This document shows positions 9,054 through 18,885 of a stretch of 64,000 nucleotides of DNA, in pieces; positions within the stretch are counted from its first letter, which is position 1; the number at the start of each line of letters is the position of its first letter. Position numbers and translations under genes: made by a program. Below the pieces are notes generated by a model. It was not told the origin of the DNA and did not search any database. It was given only the letters and a program-made list of their open reading frames with translations. This DNA is from Streptococcus sp. Marseille-P6264 (GTDB lineage Bacteria > Bacillota > Bacilli > Lactobacillales > Streptococcaceae), in NCBI RefSeq assembly GCF_902460355.1, contig NZ_CABPTO010000001.1, forward strand, positions 620,001 through 684,000, given 5' to 3'.

Positions 9054-12000
9054 CTATAAACTTTCTAAATCTTTTAACTTGACCGACACAATCTTGGAAA
9101 CTCCTGACTCCTGCATGGTTACTCCATAGATAGAGTCTGCTGCAGACATGGTTCCCTTGCGGTGGGTCACAACGATAAATTGGCTTTCTTTGTCAAAGCG
9201 GTTGAGATAATCTCCAAATCGCTTAACATTGGCCTCATCCAGAGCTGCCTCAACTTCATCCAAGATGACAAAAGGAATAGTCTTGACGCGGATGATGGAG
9301 AAGAGAAGGGCCAAGGCTGATAGGGCTTTTTCTCCACCGCTCATGAGATTGAGGGATTGGATTTTCTTGCCTGGAGGCTGAACTGAAATCTCTACCCCAG
9401 CTGTCAGCAGGTCGCCTTCTGTCAAGATGAGGTCAGCTGAACCGCCGCCAAACATCTGGCTAAAGGTCAGCTTGAAGCTTTCTCGAATAGCTTCAAAGGT
9501 TGTTTGGAAACGTTCCTTGACTTCATCATTCATCTCTTCAATGGTTTCCAAGAGAAGATTTTTAGCCGAGAGGACATCGTCCCGCTGACTATTGAGGAAA
9601 TTCAGTCGGTTGCTGACTTCTTCAAATTGTTCTACTGCTTCCAGATTGACTGGTCCCAAAGCACGAATAGCCTTTTCTAAGTCTTTGACTTGAGCTTCTG
9701 CAGCTGCAAGATTTTCCAAAGAGCGCGCTCTTTGAGCAGCCTCATCAAAGCTGATTTGGTAATTATCCGTCAGATTGGTCAGCAGACGACACAAGGCATC
9801 TGAAAATTTCTCTTTTTCAGCTTCTGCCTTGGCCTGACGGCGAATCAGACTTTCGTTTTGCTGACGGGCTTGGTCTAAATGCCCTAGAATATCCTCAGAC
9901 TGCCCCTCTAAGTCGTCCAGCTCAAATTTGAGTCGGATGAGGCTCTGATCCAAGTCTGTCTTTTTCTCTTGGGCAGTCTTAAGCTGCTCTTCCAAGACGG
10001 AAATATCCACCTTCTGGCTGACTGCTTCTTCCTTTTGCTCTATCAAAAGCTGCAAAGTAGCAACTTCCTTGTCCAGTGCAGCCTTCTCCTCTAGCAAACG
10101 TGACAAATCATTCTTCTCAAAGCGCTGGCTGGAAGTCAACTCCGTACTCTTCAATTTCAGTTCTGACAAGTTAGCCGATAGCTGATCGAAACGATCCTGA
10201 ACAGCGTTTTTATTCGACTTGACTTGCTCGATTTCAGCAGTAATGGCTGTTTTTGCAGCCTCAATAGCCAACAGGCGCTCTTCCATTTTTTTCTTTTCAG
10301 CAAGGCCCGCTGCTTCAGTCTGATTAACCAAATCTTGCTCCTGCAGTTGCTCCAACTGGCTGAGTTCCGCAACCCGCTCTGCAATCTGTTCGTAGGCCAG
10401 CTTGACTCTTTGCTCCGTCAAACGGGCTTGCTCACCCTCAGACTTGATGACTTCCAAGGCTTGTTTGGCCTCTGATAATTGAGACTGCAAACTTTCGACT
10501 TGCTGTTCCTGAGCTTTCAGCTTCTGAGACTGCTGCTCTATTTCTCCAAGTAGGCTGTCCAATTCAGGCTTGATAAAGATTGTGTTATTATTGCGATTAG
10601 CTCCTCCGGCATAAGAACCGCCTGTGCGCAGTTCCGTGCCGTCCAGCGTTACGATTCTGACTTGGTAACGAACCTGACGGGCAGCCGCACGCGCATGTTC
10701 AATCGTATCAAAAATAGCGGTTGTTCCCAGCAGATTTTGGAAAATATTCTCCAAACCTGGCTCGTAGGTCACCAGCTCTGAAGCTATACCGAGGAAGCCC
10801 GGACTGGCCTCAATTCTGGATTGATTTTGGTCGGGAAGTTGACGAGCTTTGATAGTCGTCAGAGGTAGGAAAGTAGCCCGACCAGCTCGATTTTTCTTAA
10901 GAAAATCAATGGCTCTGGTCGCTGCGCCCTCGTCCTCAACGATGATATGCTGGCTGCTTGCCCCCAGTGCAATTTCCAAAGCGGTCTGGTAATGAGGATC
11001 GAAGCTCAATTTTTCGCTGACCGCCCCGACAATACCACCCAGACGATCAGCCTCCTGCAGAACGCTTTTTACACCTGCATAAAAATTACTGTGATTTTTA
11101 AGGATAGCTTCTAAACTGGCTGCACGGGCTTTTTTATTTTTCAAATCATCCAGCAGGGCAAACATGCTGGTTTGCTCCTTTTGATAAGCAGTCGCCAACT
11201 TCTCGACCTGCCCCTGCTGCTTCTGATACTGATCTAGCAAGGCTCTGAGGGCAGTCTGAGCTTCTTCTAATTCTGCCTGTCGAGCCGCTTCTTCTGCCCT
11301 ACCAGCCTTTAAATCAGCCTGCAGTTTGCTAAACTCTGCCTGTTTGCTGGCAGCTTGGCTACGCTCATTCTCCAGACGATTTTCTAGCGAGGTCAAGTCG
11401 TTGGACAAGTCCGCTTCTTCTTGCATGAGCTTGACGTAACGATCCCGCAGATTTTCAATCAGCTGATCTGGGTCATCTGAAAGGTCCGCCAACTCTGCTT
11501 CCAACTGGCTCATGGCTTCTTGATTTTCTGTCAACTGGACTGCTAAATCAGCTAGATGAGCTTCCTTGGAGGAAATATCAGCGGTCAACTGCTGGCTTTT
11601 TTCTCTCAGTCCAGCCAAGCGTTCTTCATTTTCCAAACGGCTGCTAGCTGCCTGACTCGATTCCAACTTGGCTAGGTCTATCTGGCGCTCCAAATCACTG
11701 ATTAAACGAGTCAGTTCCAAAAGACTGGCCTGATCGTCAGACAGTTTTTGATTCACTTCCTGACGTTTAACCTTAATCTCTTGGTTTTCACGTTCCAGTT
11801 CATCCCGTTTCGTATAATAGGCCGCCAGCTCCTGCTTGATCGCTTCCAAATCAGCTTCTGCCGCCGTCAAATCAGTTTTATTCGCCTTAATCTGAGCCAC
11901 CAAGACATCTAAATAGAGTTCCTGACGCTCATGATCCAGTTCTAAAAAGCGCTTGGCTGTCTCAGCCTGCTTCTCCAGTGGCTGGACTTGACTATCCAGC

Positions 12001-12590
12001 TCGTAGATAATGTCTTCCAATCGATCCAGATTGTCTTGAGTCTGCGCTAGCTTGCTTTCTGTTTCCTTGCGACGGGTCTTATATTTGAGCACTCCGGCCG
12101 CTTCTTCAAAAATAGCCCGACGCTCCTCTGGCTTGCTGTTAAAGATTTCCTCTACCTTCCCTTGGGAAATGATGGAGAAGGAATCTCGTCCTAGCCCTGT
12201 ATCCATGAAAAGGTCATGGACATCCCGCAGCCGAACCTTTTTACCGTCAATCTTGTACTCGCTATCGCCACTGCGATAGATATGGCGCTCGACACGGATT
12301 TCCTTGCCTGCCTGCTTGATAAACTGGTCCTGATTATCCAAAACCACAACGACCGAAGCATAGTTGAGGGGCTTGCGGTTCTCCGTCCCTGCAAAGATGA
12401 CATCGGGCATCTTGCCCCCCCGCAGACTCTTGACGCTCGACTCACCCAGAGCCCAGCGCAGGCTCTCCGTAATGTTGGACTTGCCAGAGCCATTGGGACC
12501 AACAACTGCAGTCACCCCTTGGTCAAAAACAACCTTAGTCTTATCTGCAAATGACTTGAAGCCCTGAATTTCAATTTCCTTTAAAAACAT
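9054..12590 (-). CDS. smc: Chromosome partition protein Smc
   Basis: A 1178-residue SMC ATPase that with ScpA/ScpB compacts and segregates the chromosome. Seen: Walker A GPNGSGKSN at residues 31-39, long coiled coil to about residue 490, a hinge around 510-640 (GGSYAGGANR), second coiled coil, ABC signature LMSGGEKALSALALLF and Walker B FVILDEVEAALDEANV near the C-terminus. Length is normal. The start overlaps the rnc stop as TAATG. High Gln/Glu/Leu content is due to the coiled coils. Confidence 0.98.
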   Translation of the reverse strand: MFLKEIEIQGFKSFADKTKVVFDQGVTAVVGPNGSGKSNITESLRWALGESSVKSLRGGKMPDVIFAGTENRKPLNYASVVVVLDNQDQFIKQAGKEIRVERHIYRSGDSEYKIDGKKVRLRDVHDLFMDTGLGRDSFSIISQGKVEEIFNSKPEERRAIFEEAAGVLKYKTRRKETESKLAQTQDNLDRLEDIIYELDSQVQPLEKQAETAKRFLELDHERQELYLDVLVAQIKANKTDLTAAEADLEAIKQELAAYYTKRDELERENQEIKVKRQEVNQKLSDDQASLLELTRLISDLERQIDLAKLESSQAASSRLENEERLAGLREKSQQLTADISSKEAHLADLAVQLTENQEAMSQLEAELADLSDDPDQLIENLRDRYVKLMQEEADLSNDLTSLENRLENERSQAASKQAEFSKLQADLKAGRAEEAARQAELEEAQTALRALLDQYQKQQGQVEKLATAYQKEQTSMFALLDDLKNKKARAASLEAILKNHSNFYAGVKSVLQEADRLGGIVGAVSEKLSFDPHYQTALEIALGASSQHIIVEDEGAATRAIDFLKKNRAGRATFLPLTTIKARQLPDQNQSRIEASPGFLGIASELVTYEPGLENIFQNLLGTTAIFDTIEHARAAARQVRYQVRIVTLDGTELRTGGSYAGGANRNNNTIFIKPELDSLLGEIEQQSQKLKAQEQQVESLQSQLSEAKQALEVIKSEGEQARLTEQRVKLAYEQIAERVAELSQLEQLQEQDLVNQTEAAGLAEKKKMEERLLAIEAAKTAITAEIEQVKSNKNAVQDRFDQLSANLSELKLKSTELTSSQRFEKNDLSRLLEEKAALDKEVATLQLLIEQKEEAVSQKVDISVLEEQLKTAQEKKTDLDQSLIRLKFELDDLEGQSEDILGHLDQARQQNESLIRRQAKAEAEKEKFSDALCRLLTNLTDNYQISFDEAAQRARSLENLAAAEAQVKDLEKAIRALGPVNLEAVEQFEEVSNRLNFLNSQRDDVLSAKNLLLETIEEMNDEVKERFQTTFEAIRESFKLTFSQMFGGGSADLILTEGDLLTAGVEISVQPPGKKIQSLNLMSGGEKALSALALLFSIIRVKTIPFVILDEVEAALDEANVKRFGDYLNRFDKESQFIVVTHRKGTMSAADSIYGVTMQESGVSKIVSVKLKDLESL

Positions 12591-13279
12591 TAGTGACTTT
12601 CCTTTTCAAATGCATCCTTGGCAGCTTCCTGCTCAGCCAGTTTCTTAGAACGACCTTGTCCCTGACCCGCTTTCTGACCATTGATCAACACAGCCACAGC
12701 AAAGTTCTTAGCATGGGCTGGTCCCGTCTCATCTGTAACCTGATAGACAATCTCAACATCGCCATTAACCTGCAGGAGTTCCTGCAACTTGGTCTTATAG
12801 TCTGTCACCTGCTCAAAGTCACCCGCTTCCACCTTGGGAATCATGACTTGATAAATAAAGTCCTTGACAGTCTCCACATCCTTATCCAAAAGGAGGGCAC
12901 CCAAAAAGGCCTCAAATAAGTCACCCAGAATGGTATCGCGATTGCGGCCTCCTGACTTCTCCTCACCGCGACCCAGCTTGATAAACTGATCAAACTGACA
13001 GTCCCGTGCAAAGCCAGCCAAACTCTCCTCCCGAACAATCATGGAGCGTAGTTTTGATAAATCTCCTTCTGGTTTTTGGGGATATTTTTTATATAAATAC
13101 TCAGAAATAATCAGCTGCAGAACAGCGTCTCCTAAAAATTCCAGGCGTTCATTGTGTGAAATTTTTAAGAGGCGGTGCTCATTTGCATAGCTGGTATGAG
13201 TAAAAGCGGTCTCTAGCAGACTACTGTCTTCAAACACCAGCCCAAACTGCTCCAGCAGTGCATCTTTTAAATGTTTCAT
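12590..13279 (-). CDS. rnc: Ribonuclease III
   Basis: A 229-residue double-stranded RNA endonuclease that processes rRNA precursors and structured mRNAs. Seen: the RNase III signature [15 protein letters not shown] with catalytic Glu/Asp at about residues 40-52, the second acidic site [11 protein letters not shown], and a C-terminal dsRNA-binding domain ending [18 protein letters not shown]. First gene of the rnc-smc-HAD-HAD-ftsY operon; a TATAAT box lies about 85 nt upstream of its start. Confidence 0.98.
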   Translation of the reverse strand: MKHLKDALLEQFGLVFEDSSLLETAFTHTSYANEHRLLKISHNERLEFLGDAVLQLIISEYLYKKYPQKPEGDLSKLRSMIVREESLAGFARDCQFDQFIKLGRGEEKSGGRNRDTILGDLFEAFLGALLLDKDVETVKDFIYQVMIPKVEAGDFEQVTDYKTKLQELLQVNGDVEIVYQVTDETGPAHAKNFAVAVLINGQKAGQGQGRSKKLAEQEAAKDAFEKESH

Positions 13280-13362
13280 AGTTTCTTTTTCATGCTAGGC
13301 CAAGGCAGAGCATGAGTTCCATCCATCCTTTCTAAAATGATGTTCTTTGTGAACTATCTACC

Positions 13363-13395
13363 ATTATACCAAAAAACAAGTGCTAACGCACTTGT
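13363..13395 (-). terminator. Terminator of the DUF454 gene followed at once by a TATAAT box
   Basis: Minus strand ACAAGTGC-GTTA-GCACTTGT then six T ends the upstream gene. Directly after it GGTATAATGG (-10 at 13368-13363) probably starts the rnc-smc-ftsY transcript, leaving a leader of about 75 nt. No good -35 is visible because the terminator occupies that place. Confidence 0.8.
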
Positions 13396-13427
13396 TTACT
13401 TGTCTTCTTAGCGTAATTCCCAGCCTA

Positions 13428-13784
13428 TTATTTATCTGGTATGACCTTGAAAAGGTAATAAGTAATAAAGATTGTCAGGGCGAACAAGAAAATTTTCACC
13501 CAAATAATGGGCGCGACAGTAATGGAAATTCCCATCAAGATATAGATGGACACGATAATCTTTTTCTTACGCTCTTTGGCAATCGAACCAGTCTCCCGAA
13601 AATCTGCGACATAGATTTGATACATCTTGGTGTGATAAAGCCAATTCTCAATCCGCTTGGAGCTGCGTGAAAAGCAAGCAATAGATAAAAGCAAAAATGG
13701 GGTCGTAGGAAGAAGGGGTAGAAAAATCCCCAGCACTCCTAAAGACAAAGATAGACAGGCGATCACAAAATAAATCAGGCGCAT
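13428..13784 (-). CDS. YbaN/DUF454 family inner-membrane protein
   Basis: A 118-residue protein with an N-terminal hydrophobic hairpin (about residues 3-38, with the family hallmark GIFLPLLPTTPFLLL), a central polar block containing WLYHTKMY, and two more membrane segments at about 78-112. DUF454 proteins have no settled function. It has its own terminator and is not part of the rnc operon. Confidence 0.8.
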   Translation of the reverse strand: MRLIYFVIACLSLSLGVLGIFLPLLPTTPFLLLSIACFSRSSKRIENWLYHTKMYQIYVADFRETGSIAKERKKKIIVSIYILMGISITVAPIIWVKIFLFALTIFITYYLFKVIPDK

Positions 13785-13904
13785 TTGGTTTCCTCACGTA
13801 CGTTTTCATGGTCATTCTTTAGCTTCCTTTCTAGTATAAAAAACAAGCTAAAAAATATAAAACTAGTTTCCCATAAAAAGCAATCCTTGTCAATCCTAAA
13901 AAGA

Positions 13905-14080
13905 GAGTGGGACAGAAATCGGTAATTCGTTAGAATTCGATTTCGTCGTCCCACCTCCGCACAGTTGAGTAGGGCTGTAAAAGCTGATGAAATCAGCGTA
14001 GTAGACCCCACTCAACCATTGCGTCTTGCTCGACAATCCAAAGACAATTGAGAGGCTAGGACTTTTATCCCAGCCTCTTT
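13905..14080. repeat. Composite intergenic repeat with three stem-loops
   Basis: A 176-bp non-coding element of three consecutive inverted repeats: GTGGGAC...GTCCCAC with an inner GAAATCG/CGATTTC arm; GTTGAGT...ACTCAAC with an inner GCTGAT/ATCAGC arm; and GAGGCTAGGA...TCCCAGCCTC. The last hairpin serves as the vicX terminator region. I recognise the arms as a repeat type common between genes in sanguinis-group streptococci (from memory), and partial copies of the third hairpin occur at 28061, 49887 and 2757. Confidence 0.7.
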
Positions 14081-14095
14081 CTGAGCGACTGATGA

Positions 14096-14896
14096 TTAGA
14101 TATTTACCAAAGGCGTCGCTGTATCAGGAGAAGTATCAAAGACCTGAAAATCATGACCCACTGGCAAGTCAGCTTGAGCCAGTTGATTGACCATGGTCAT
14201 ATGAGCCAATTCCTTGATATTATTTTCCTTGCTCAGATGCCCCAGATAGATACGCTTGGTGCGATTGCCAAGTGTGCGAATCATGGTTTCCGCACCATCT
14301 TCATTGGATAAATGTCCCAAGTCAGACAGGATGCGCTGTTTCAGACTCCATGGATAAGCACCACTCCGGAGAATCTCGATATCATGGTTGCTCTCAATCA
14401 AATAAGCATCCGCATTCTCAATGACTCCGGCCATACGGTCACTGACATAGCCCGTATCCGTCAGCATGACAAAGCTCTTACCATCCTTCATAAAGCGATA
14501 AAACTGGGGAGCAGCTGCATCGTGGCTCACTCCAAAACTTTCGACATCCAAATCGCCAAAAGTCTTCATCTTACCCATTTTAAAGATATGCTTCTGACTG
14601 GCATCCAGCTTGCCCAAGTCCTTTTCCATCGCTCGCCAGGTTGCTTCGTTGGCATAAATATCTAGATTGTATTTACGCGCCAAAACCCCCACACCATGGA
14701 TGTGATCCTTGTGCTCATGGGTGACCAAAATAGCATCTAAATCTTCTGGCTTGCGGTCAATTTCACTCAAAAGGCTCGTAATTTTTTTCCCTGATAAACC
14801 AGCATCGACGAGCAGTCGTTTCTGGTCTGTTTCCAGATAAAAGCAATTACCACTCGAGCCTGATGCTAGAATACTATATTGAAATCCCTTAGTCAT
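14096..14896 (-). CDS. vicX: VicX/YycJ metallo-beta-lactamase fold hydrolase
   Basis: A cytoplasmic metallo-hydrolase of about 266 residues, third gene of the vic operon. Seen: ILASGSSGNCFYLE, the zinc-binding motif VTHEHKDHIHG (HxHxDH), then VSHDA and YLIESNHD. Homologues are reported to affect cell-wall and DNA-repair phenotypes, but the substrate is not certain. The ATG at 14896 lies inside the vicK end (8-nt overlap); an in-frame GTG at 14902 is an alternative. The GGCTGGGA-type hairpin follows its stop. Confidence 0.93.
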   Translation of the reverse strand: MTKGFQYSILASGSSGNCFYLETDQKRLLVDAGLSGKKITSLLSEIDRKPEDLDAILVTHEHKDHIHGVGVLARKYNLDIYANEATWRAMEKDLGKLDASQKHIFKMGKMKTFGDLDVESFGVSHDAAAPQFYRFMKDGKSFVMLTDTGYVSDRMAGVIENADAYLIESNHDIEILRSGAYPWSLKQRILSDLGHLSNEDGAETMIRTLGNRTKRIYLGHLSKENNIKELAHMTMVNQLAQADLPVGHDFQVFDTSPDTATPLVNI

Positions 14897-16253
14897 GTTC
14901 ACTTTCTACATTCTCTTCATTTTCCCAGTCATCTACACGGACAGCATCGTTATCATATGGAAGGACAATGGTAAAGGTAGAGCCTTTGCCATACTCACTC
15001 TTAGCCCAGATAAAGCCATGATGCTGCTTGATAATCTCTTTCGCGATAGCCAGACCCAAGCCCGTTCCTCCCTGGGCTCGACTGCGGGCCTTATCCACCC
15101 GATAGAAACGATCAAAAATCTTTGGCAGATCCTGCTTGGGAATACCCAAACCTTCATCCGAAATCGAGAGAATCAACTGAACATCTGTTGTTCTCACAGA
15201 AACTGTAATCGTCCCACCGTCAGGTGAATACTTGATGGCATTGTTCATGATATTATCAATCACCTGGGTCATCTTATCCGTGTCAATCTCTACCCAAATC
15301 GGCGTAATTGAATAATCCCTGATAATCTCATATTTTTTGGTCTCATCCTGATTTTTTATCTTATCAAAACGGTTGAGGATATAGGTGATAAAGGCCGTAA
15401 AATTAGTCAGCTCAACGTCCAGATGGCTGGTATTATTATCAATCCGCGACAAGCTAAGCAAGTCCGTCACCATCCGCATCATCCGGTTGGTCTCGGTCAG
15501 CGAGACCTTGACAAAGTCTGGTGCAACAGGCTCTGACAGAGCACCATCATCCAAGGCTTCCAGATAGGATTTTACACTGGTTAGAGGCGTCCGCAATTCA
15601 TGGCTAACATTGGAAACGAAAAGCCGACGCTCCCGTTCTTCCTTGTCCTGCTCCGTTGTATCATGCAGCACTGCTACCAACCCGGATATAAAACCTGACT
15701 CCCGTCTGATCAAGGCAAATCGAACCCGCAGGCTTACATATTCACCATTTTCATCTTGAGAATCAATGGTCAATTCTGGAACCTTGGTGATCAATTCGCG
15801 TAGATCGTACTCATCAGCAATATCCAGTAAATCTAAAATACTGGTATTAAGGACATCATCACGTTTGACACCCAATTGCTTGGTTGCCATGTCATTGATG
15901 GTAATAATCTGTCCTCGACGATTGGTCGCAAGTACGCCATCCGTCATATAAGACAGGATACTGGATAGACGCTTGGTTTCTTGCTCCAAATTTTCATGCG
16001 TCAGGCGAATGACTTCAGAAAGATCATTGATAGAATTGGTCATGTCCGTGATTTCAGGACTGCCCTGCATATCTAAAACTTCTGAATAATCTCCTGCGAT
16101 CAATCCCTTGATCTTTTGGTTTAACTGCACTAGCTTTTGAGTATCTCGTCGATTTTCCAGAAGTAAAAGAGCCACAACGATGATAAAGCCGACAACAATC
16201 AGTGAAAAGACAAAGTCAGGAGAAAGCACAAATTCTTTTAGCGTTTCAATCAT
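14889..16253 (-). CDS. vicK: Sensor histidine kinase VicK (WalK)
   Basis: A 454-residue membrane kinase of the essential WalRK/VicRK cell-wall system. Seen: one membrane segment at about residues 14-32 with almost no outer domain, as is typical of streptococci; HAMP-like region 35-90; PAS domain about 95-200; HisKA motif [13 protein letters not shown] with phospho-acceptor His218; HATPase motifs [17 protein letters not shown] and [12 protein letters not shown]. It overlaps vicR by 8 nt. It controls peptidoglycan hydrolase genes through VicR. Confidence 0.97.
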   Translation of the reverse strand: MIETLKEFVLSPDFVFSLIVVGFIIVVALLLLENRRDTQKLVQLNQKIKGLIAGDYSEVLDMQGSPEITDMTNSINDLSEVIRLTHENLEQETKRLSSILSYMTDGVLATNRRGQIITINDMATKQLGVKRDDVLNTSILDLLDIADEYDLRELITKVPELTIDSQDENGEYVSLRVRFALIRRESGFISGLVAVLHDTTEQDKEERERRLFVSNVSHELRTPLTSVKSYLEALDDGALSEPVAPDFVKVSLTETNRMMRMVTDLLSLSRIDNNTSHLDVELTNFTAFITYILNRFDKIKNQDETKKYEIIRDYSITPIWVEIDTDKMTQVIDNIMNNAIKYSPDGGTITVSVRTTDVQLILSISDEGLGIPKQDLPKIFDRFYRVDKARSRAQGGTGLGLAIAKEIIKQHHGFIWAKSEYGKGSTFTIVLPYDNDAVRVDDWENEENVESEHD

Positions 16254-16947
16254 TATTTCTTATGTAATAACCGACACCGCGGCGAGTCAGGATATACTCC
16301 GGACGGCTTGGAGTATCTTCGATTTTTTCGCGCAGACGGCGAATGGTCACATCGACTGTCCGCACATCTCCAAAGTAATCATAGCCCCAGACGGTTTCCA
16401 GCAAGTGCTCACGCGTCATGACCTGACCAACATGAGTCGCCAAATGGTGCAGAAGTTCAAATTCACGATGGGTTAATTCCAATTCTTTCCCGTGTTTTTT
16501 CACCACAAAAGCATCTGGAAGAATCTGCAAATCCCCAATAAAAAGTTCCTTTGGACTGCTCTCGTCCACATGGCTATCTGGTATCAGTTCAGAACGGCGC
16601 AGCAAGGCCTTGACCCGAGCCAGCAATTCACGATTTGAAAAGGGCTTGGTCACATAGTCATCGGCACCGATTTCCAGACCGATTACCTTATCAAATTCGC
16701 TATCTTTGGCCGAAAGCACAATGATTGGCACATTGCTGGTCTTGCGGATGGTCCGAGCAACATCTAGTCCGTCCACTTCTGGCAACATCAAATCCAAAAT
16801 CAAAATATCCGGCTGCTCTGCTTCAAACATTTCTAGAGCTTCCTTACCATCAAAGGCTGTCAGCACTTCATAGCCTTCCTTAGCCATGTTAAACTTTATA
16901 ATGTCCGAGATTGGCTTCTCGTCATCTACAACTAATATTTTTTTCAT
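16246..16947 (-). CDS. vicR: Response regulator VicR (WalR)
   Basis: A 233-residue OmpR-family regulator. Seen: receiver with acidic pocket VVDDE and phospho-acceptor Asp52 in [11 protein letters not shown], Lys in [10 protein letters not shown], and a C-terminal winged helix ending [10 protein letters not shown]. Essential in streptococci, directing pcsB and other wall genes. First gene of vicRKX; a TATAAT box at 17032-17027 implies a 5' UTR of about 75 nt, with no strong -35 seen. Confidence 0.98.
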   Translation of the reverse strand: MKKILVVDDEKPISDIIKFNMAKEGYEVLTAFDGKEALEMFEAEQPDILILDLMLPEVDGLDVARTIRKTSNVPIIVLSAKDSEFDKVIGLEIGADDYVTKPFSNRELLARVKALLRRSELIPDSHVDESSPKELFIGDLQILPDAFVVKKHGKELELTHREFELLHHLATHVGQVMTREHLLETVWGYDYFGDVRTVDVTIRRLREKIEDTPSRPEYILTRRGVGYYIRNND

Positions 16948-17126
16948 TTTTTACCTTCATATCTATACAATTTTTAAGCTTAGACATCTATTGTTTTTGT
17001 ATCTGTCCTACCGCTCCATAAGCACTATTATATCAAATTTTCCTTAAAAAATACTATTTTCGCACACTATATTCCAACATTCTTATAGAAATTTCAACTC
17101 AACTCTCTTTCTCCCAAAAATCTCAG

Positions 17127-17166
17127 TCAAGGATGAGGAATCCTCACTAAAATCCTTGATTTTTTT
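17127..17166 (+). terminator. Terminator-like hairpin in the pepQ leader
   Basis: TCAAGGAT...ATCCTTGA with an inner GAGG/CCTC arm, followed by seven T, on the plus strand just before pepQ. The only gene upstream (vicR) points the other way, so this would not end a known transcript; it could be an attenuator in the pepQ leader, or mark an unseen short plus-strand transcript. Confidence 0.5.
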
Positions 17167-17209
17167 CACTTTTTCTGCAAAAATAGAGGCATAGAAAGAA
17201 GGTTGAACT

Positions 17210-18292
17210 ATGACAACAATCAATCAAATCATCACTTATCTTGAAAATGAAAAGCAGGATGTAGCTGTAATCTCTGATCCTGTAACCATTCATTACCTAA
17301 CAGGCTTTTACAGCGATCCACATGAACGCCAAATGTTCCTATTCGTCTACACTGACCATGAGCCACTCCTTTTCGTACCAGCACTAGAAGTTGAGCGTGC
17401 TTCTTCTACCGTAGACTTTCAAGTTATAGGCTATGTCGATTCTGAAAATCCTTGGGAAAAGATCAAGGCTTCTCTACCATCTCAATCCTTCAAACAAGTA
17501 GCGGTCGAGTTTGATAATCTGATTTTAACTAAGTATCACGGCCTGCGTACTGTTTTTAATGGGGCTGAATTTGTCAATCTGACCCCTTACATTAACCGCT
17601 TGCGCTTGATCAAGTCAGCCGATGAAATCCAGAAAATGCTAGTAGCCGGTCAATATGCTGACAAGGCTGTCAATATCGGTTTCGACAATATTTCACTAGA
17701 AAATACTGAAACAGACATCATCGCTCAAATCGACTTTGCCATCAAGCGAGAAGGCTATGAAATGAGCTTTGAAACCATGGTTCTGACAGGCAATAACGCA
17801 GCCAATCCGCACGGCATTCCCGGTGCCAATAAAATTGAAAACAACGCCCTCCTCCTCTTTGACTTGGGCTGCATGGTCAATGGCTATGCCAGTGATATGA
17901 CACGGACTGTCGCTGTCGGCCAGCCAGATCAGTTCAAAAAGGATATCTACTATCTGACTCTGGAAGCCCAACAAGCTGCACTTGATTTTATCAAACCAGG
18001 CGTCACAGCTCATGAAGTAGACCGCGCCGCCCGTGAGGTTATCGAAAAAGCTGGTTATGGCGAATACTTTAACCACCGCCTTGGACACGGTATTGGCATG
18101 GATGTTCACGAATTTCCATCTATCATGGAGGGCAACGACATGGTCATCGAAGAAGGCATGTGCTTCTCTGTCGAGCCTGGTATTTACATCCCTGGCAAGG
18201 TAGGTGTCCGCATCGAGGACTGCGGCTATGTCACCAAGAATGGTTTTGAACTCTTCACCGAAACCAGCAAAGACTTGCTGTATTTTGATTAA
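17210..18292 (+). CDS. pepQ: Xaa-Pro dipeptidase (M24 family)
   Basis: A 360-residue cytoplasmic metallopeptidase cleaving X-Pro dipeptides from imported peptides. Seen: N-terminal creatinase-like domain (about 1-125) and a pita-bread catalytic domain with the metal ligands in LLFDLGCMVNGYASDMTRTV (two Asp), the His in HRLGHGIGMDVHE, and Glu in SVEPGIYIPG and GVRIEDCG. AGAAGGTTGAACT precedes the ATG. It stands alone between vicR and its own terminator. The PepQ name fits length and motifs; a close aminopeptidase P paralogue cannot be fully excluded. Confidence 0.9.
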   Translation: MTTINQIITYLENEKQDVAVISDPVTIHYLTGFYSDPHERQMFLFVYTDHEPLLFVPALEVERASSTVDFQVIGYVDSENPWEKIKASLPSQSFKQVAVEFDNLILTKYHGLRTVFNGAEFVNLTPYINRLRLIKSADEIQKMLVAGQYADKAVNIGFDNISLENTETDIIAQIDFAIKREGYEMSFETMVLTGNNAANPHGIPGANKIENNALLLFDLGCMVNGYASDMTRTVAVGQPDQFKKDIYYLTLEAQQAALDFIKPGVTAHEVDRAAREVIEKAGYGEYFNHRLGHGIGMDVHEFPSIMEGNDMVIEEGMCFSVEPGIYIPGKVGVRIEDCGYVTKNGFELFTETSKDLLYFD

Positions 18293-18300
18293 GAAACTAG

Positions 18301-18325
18301 AAAAGCACCAATTGGTGCTTTTTTA
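18301..18325. terminator. pepQ terminator, probably bidirectional
   Basis: AAGCACC-AATT-GGTGCTT flanked by A4 and T-rich tracts, between the converging pepQ and ogt genes. Confidence 0.85.
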
Positions 18326-18343
18326 GCTTATCAATAGTTTTAT

Positions 18344-18850
18344 TTATCCTGTTGTCTTCTCCCCCGCCTCTAGTTTCAACAGAAAGGCTTTTTTATCAAG
18401 GCCACCAGCATAGCCGGTTAGTTTGCCGTCGCTTCCAACAATCCGATGACAGGGAATCAAAAGGGAAATGGGATTATGACCAATGGCGCCACCAACTGCT
18501 CTAGCCGAGCCAATCTTACCGTACTCAGCTTGTAATTCTCGTAGAATATCTGAATAAGTAGCCGTTTGCCCATAGGGAACCTTCTGCAATACTGTCAGAA
18601 CCTTGCTTCTAAACTCAGTCACTTGGGGTGCCAATGGAATCTCATCTGTCGCGGGATTTTCTCCCTTAAAATAAGCATCCAGCCAAGCAGAGACGCGTCG
18701 GCTGACTTCTGTCTCTTCCTCCTGTGCTTGCTCCAAATCATAGCCTGCCCCAAAATATTTCTGATTCTCCAGCCAAAGCCCCAACAAGGCATTTGCGTCC
18801 GTCAAGATAAGAATCCGGCCAATCGGCGATGTATAATAATTCTTGTACAT
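18344..18850 (-). CDS. ogt: Methylated-DNA--protein-cysteine methyltransferase
   Basis: A 168-residue suicide DNA repair protein that takes the methyl group from O6-methylguanine onto its own cysteine. Seen: the active-site motif LIPCHRIVGSDGKLTGYAGG near residues 125-145, and the helix-turn-helix segment VPYGQTATYSDI with ARAVGGAIGHNP. N-terminal domain is short, as in Ogt. It lies 35 nt after the glyoxalase-family gene and is probably cotranscribed with it. Confidence 0.94.
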   Translation of the reverse strand: MYKNYYTSPIGRILILTDANALLGLWLENQKYFGAGYDLEQAQEEETEVSRRVSAWLDAYFKGENPATDEIPLAPQVTEFRSKVLTVLQKVPYGQTATYSDILRELQAEYGKIGSARAVGGAIGHNPISLLIPCHRIVGSDGKLTGYAGGLDKKAFLLKLEAGEKTTG

Positions 18851-18885
18851 ATTTTTTCTTTCTTTTTACTTCTTGATATGTCTTA

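Noticed and set aside
9054..12590. Long alternative-frame stretches inside smc
   Set aside because: Coiled-coil codon bias leaves other frames open; no start signals or domains there.
13795..13809. cre-like site ATGAAAACGTACGTG upstream of the DUF454 gene
   Set aside because: The second half site lacks the conserved C near the end; too weak to claim.
13775..14011. 78-codon open frame on the minus strand over the repeat element
   Set aside because: It runs through the inverted repeats and overlaps the DUF454 start, has no ribosome binding site and no recognisable protein character; the repeat explains the DNA.
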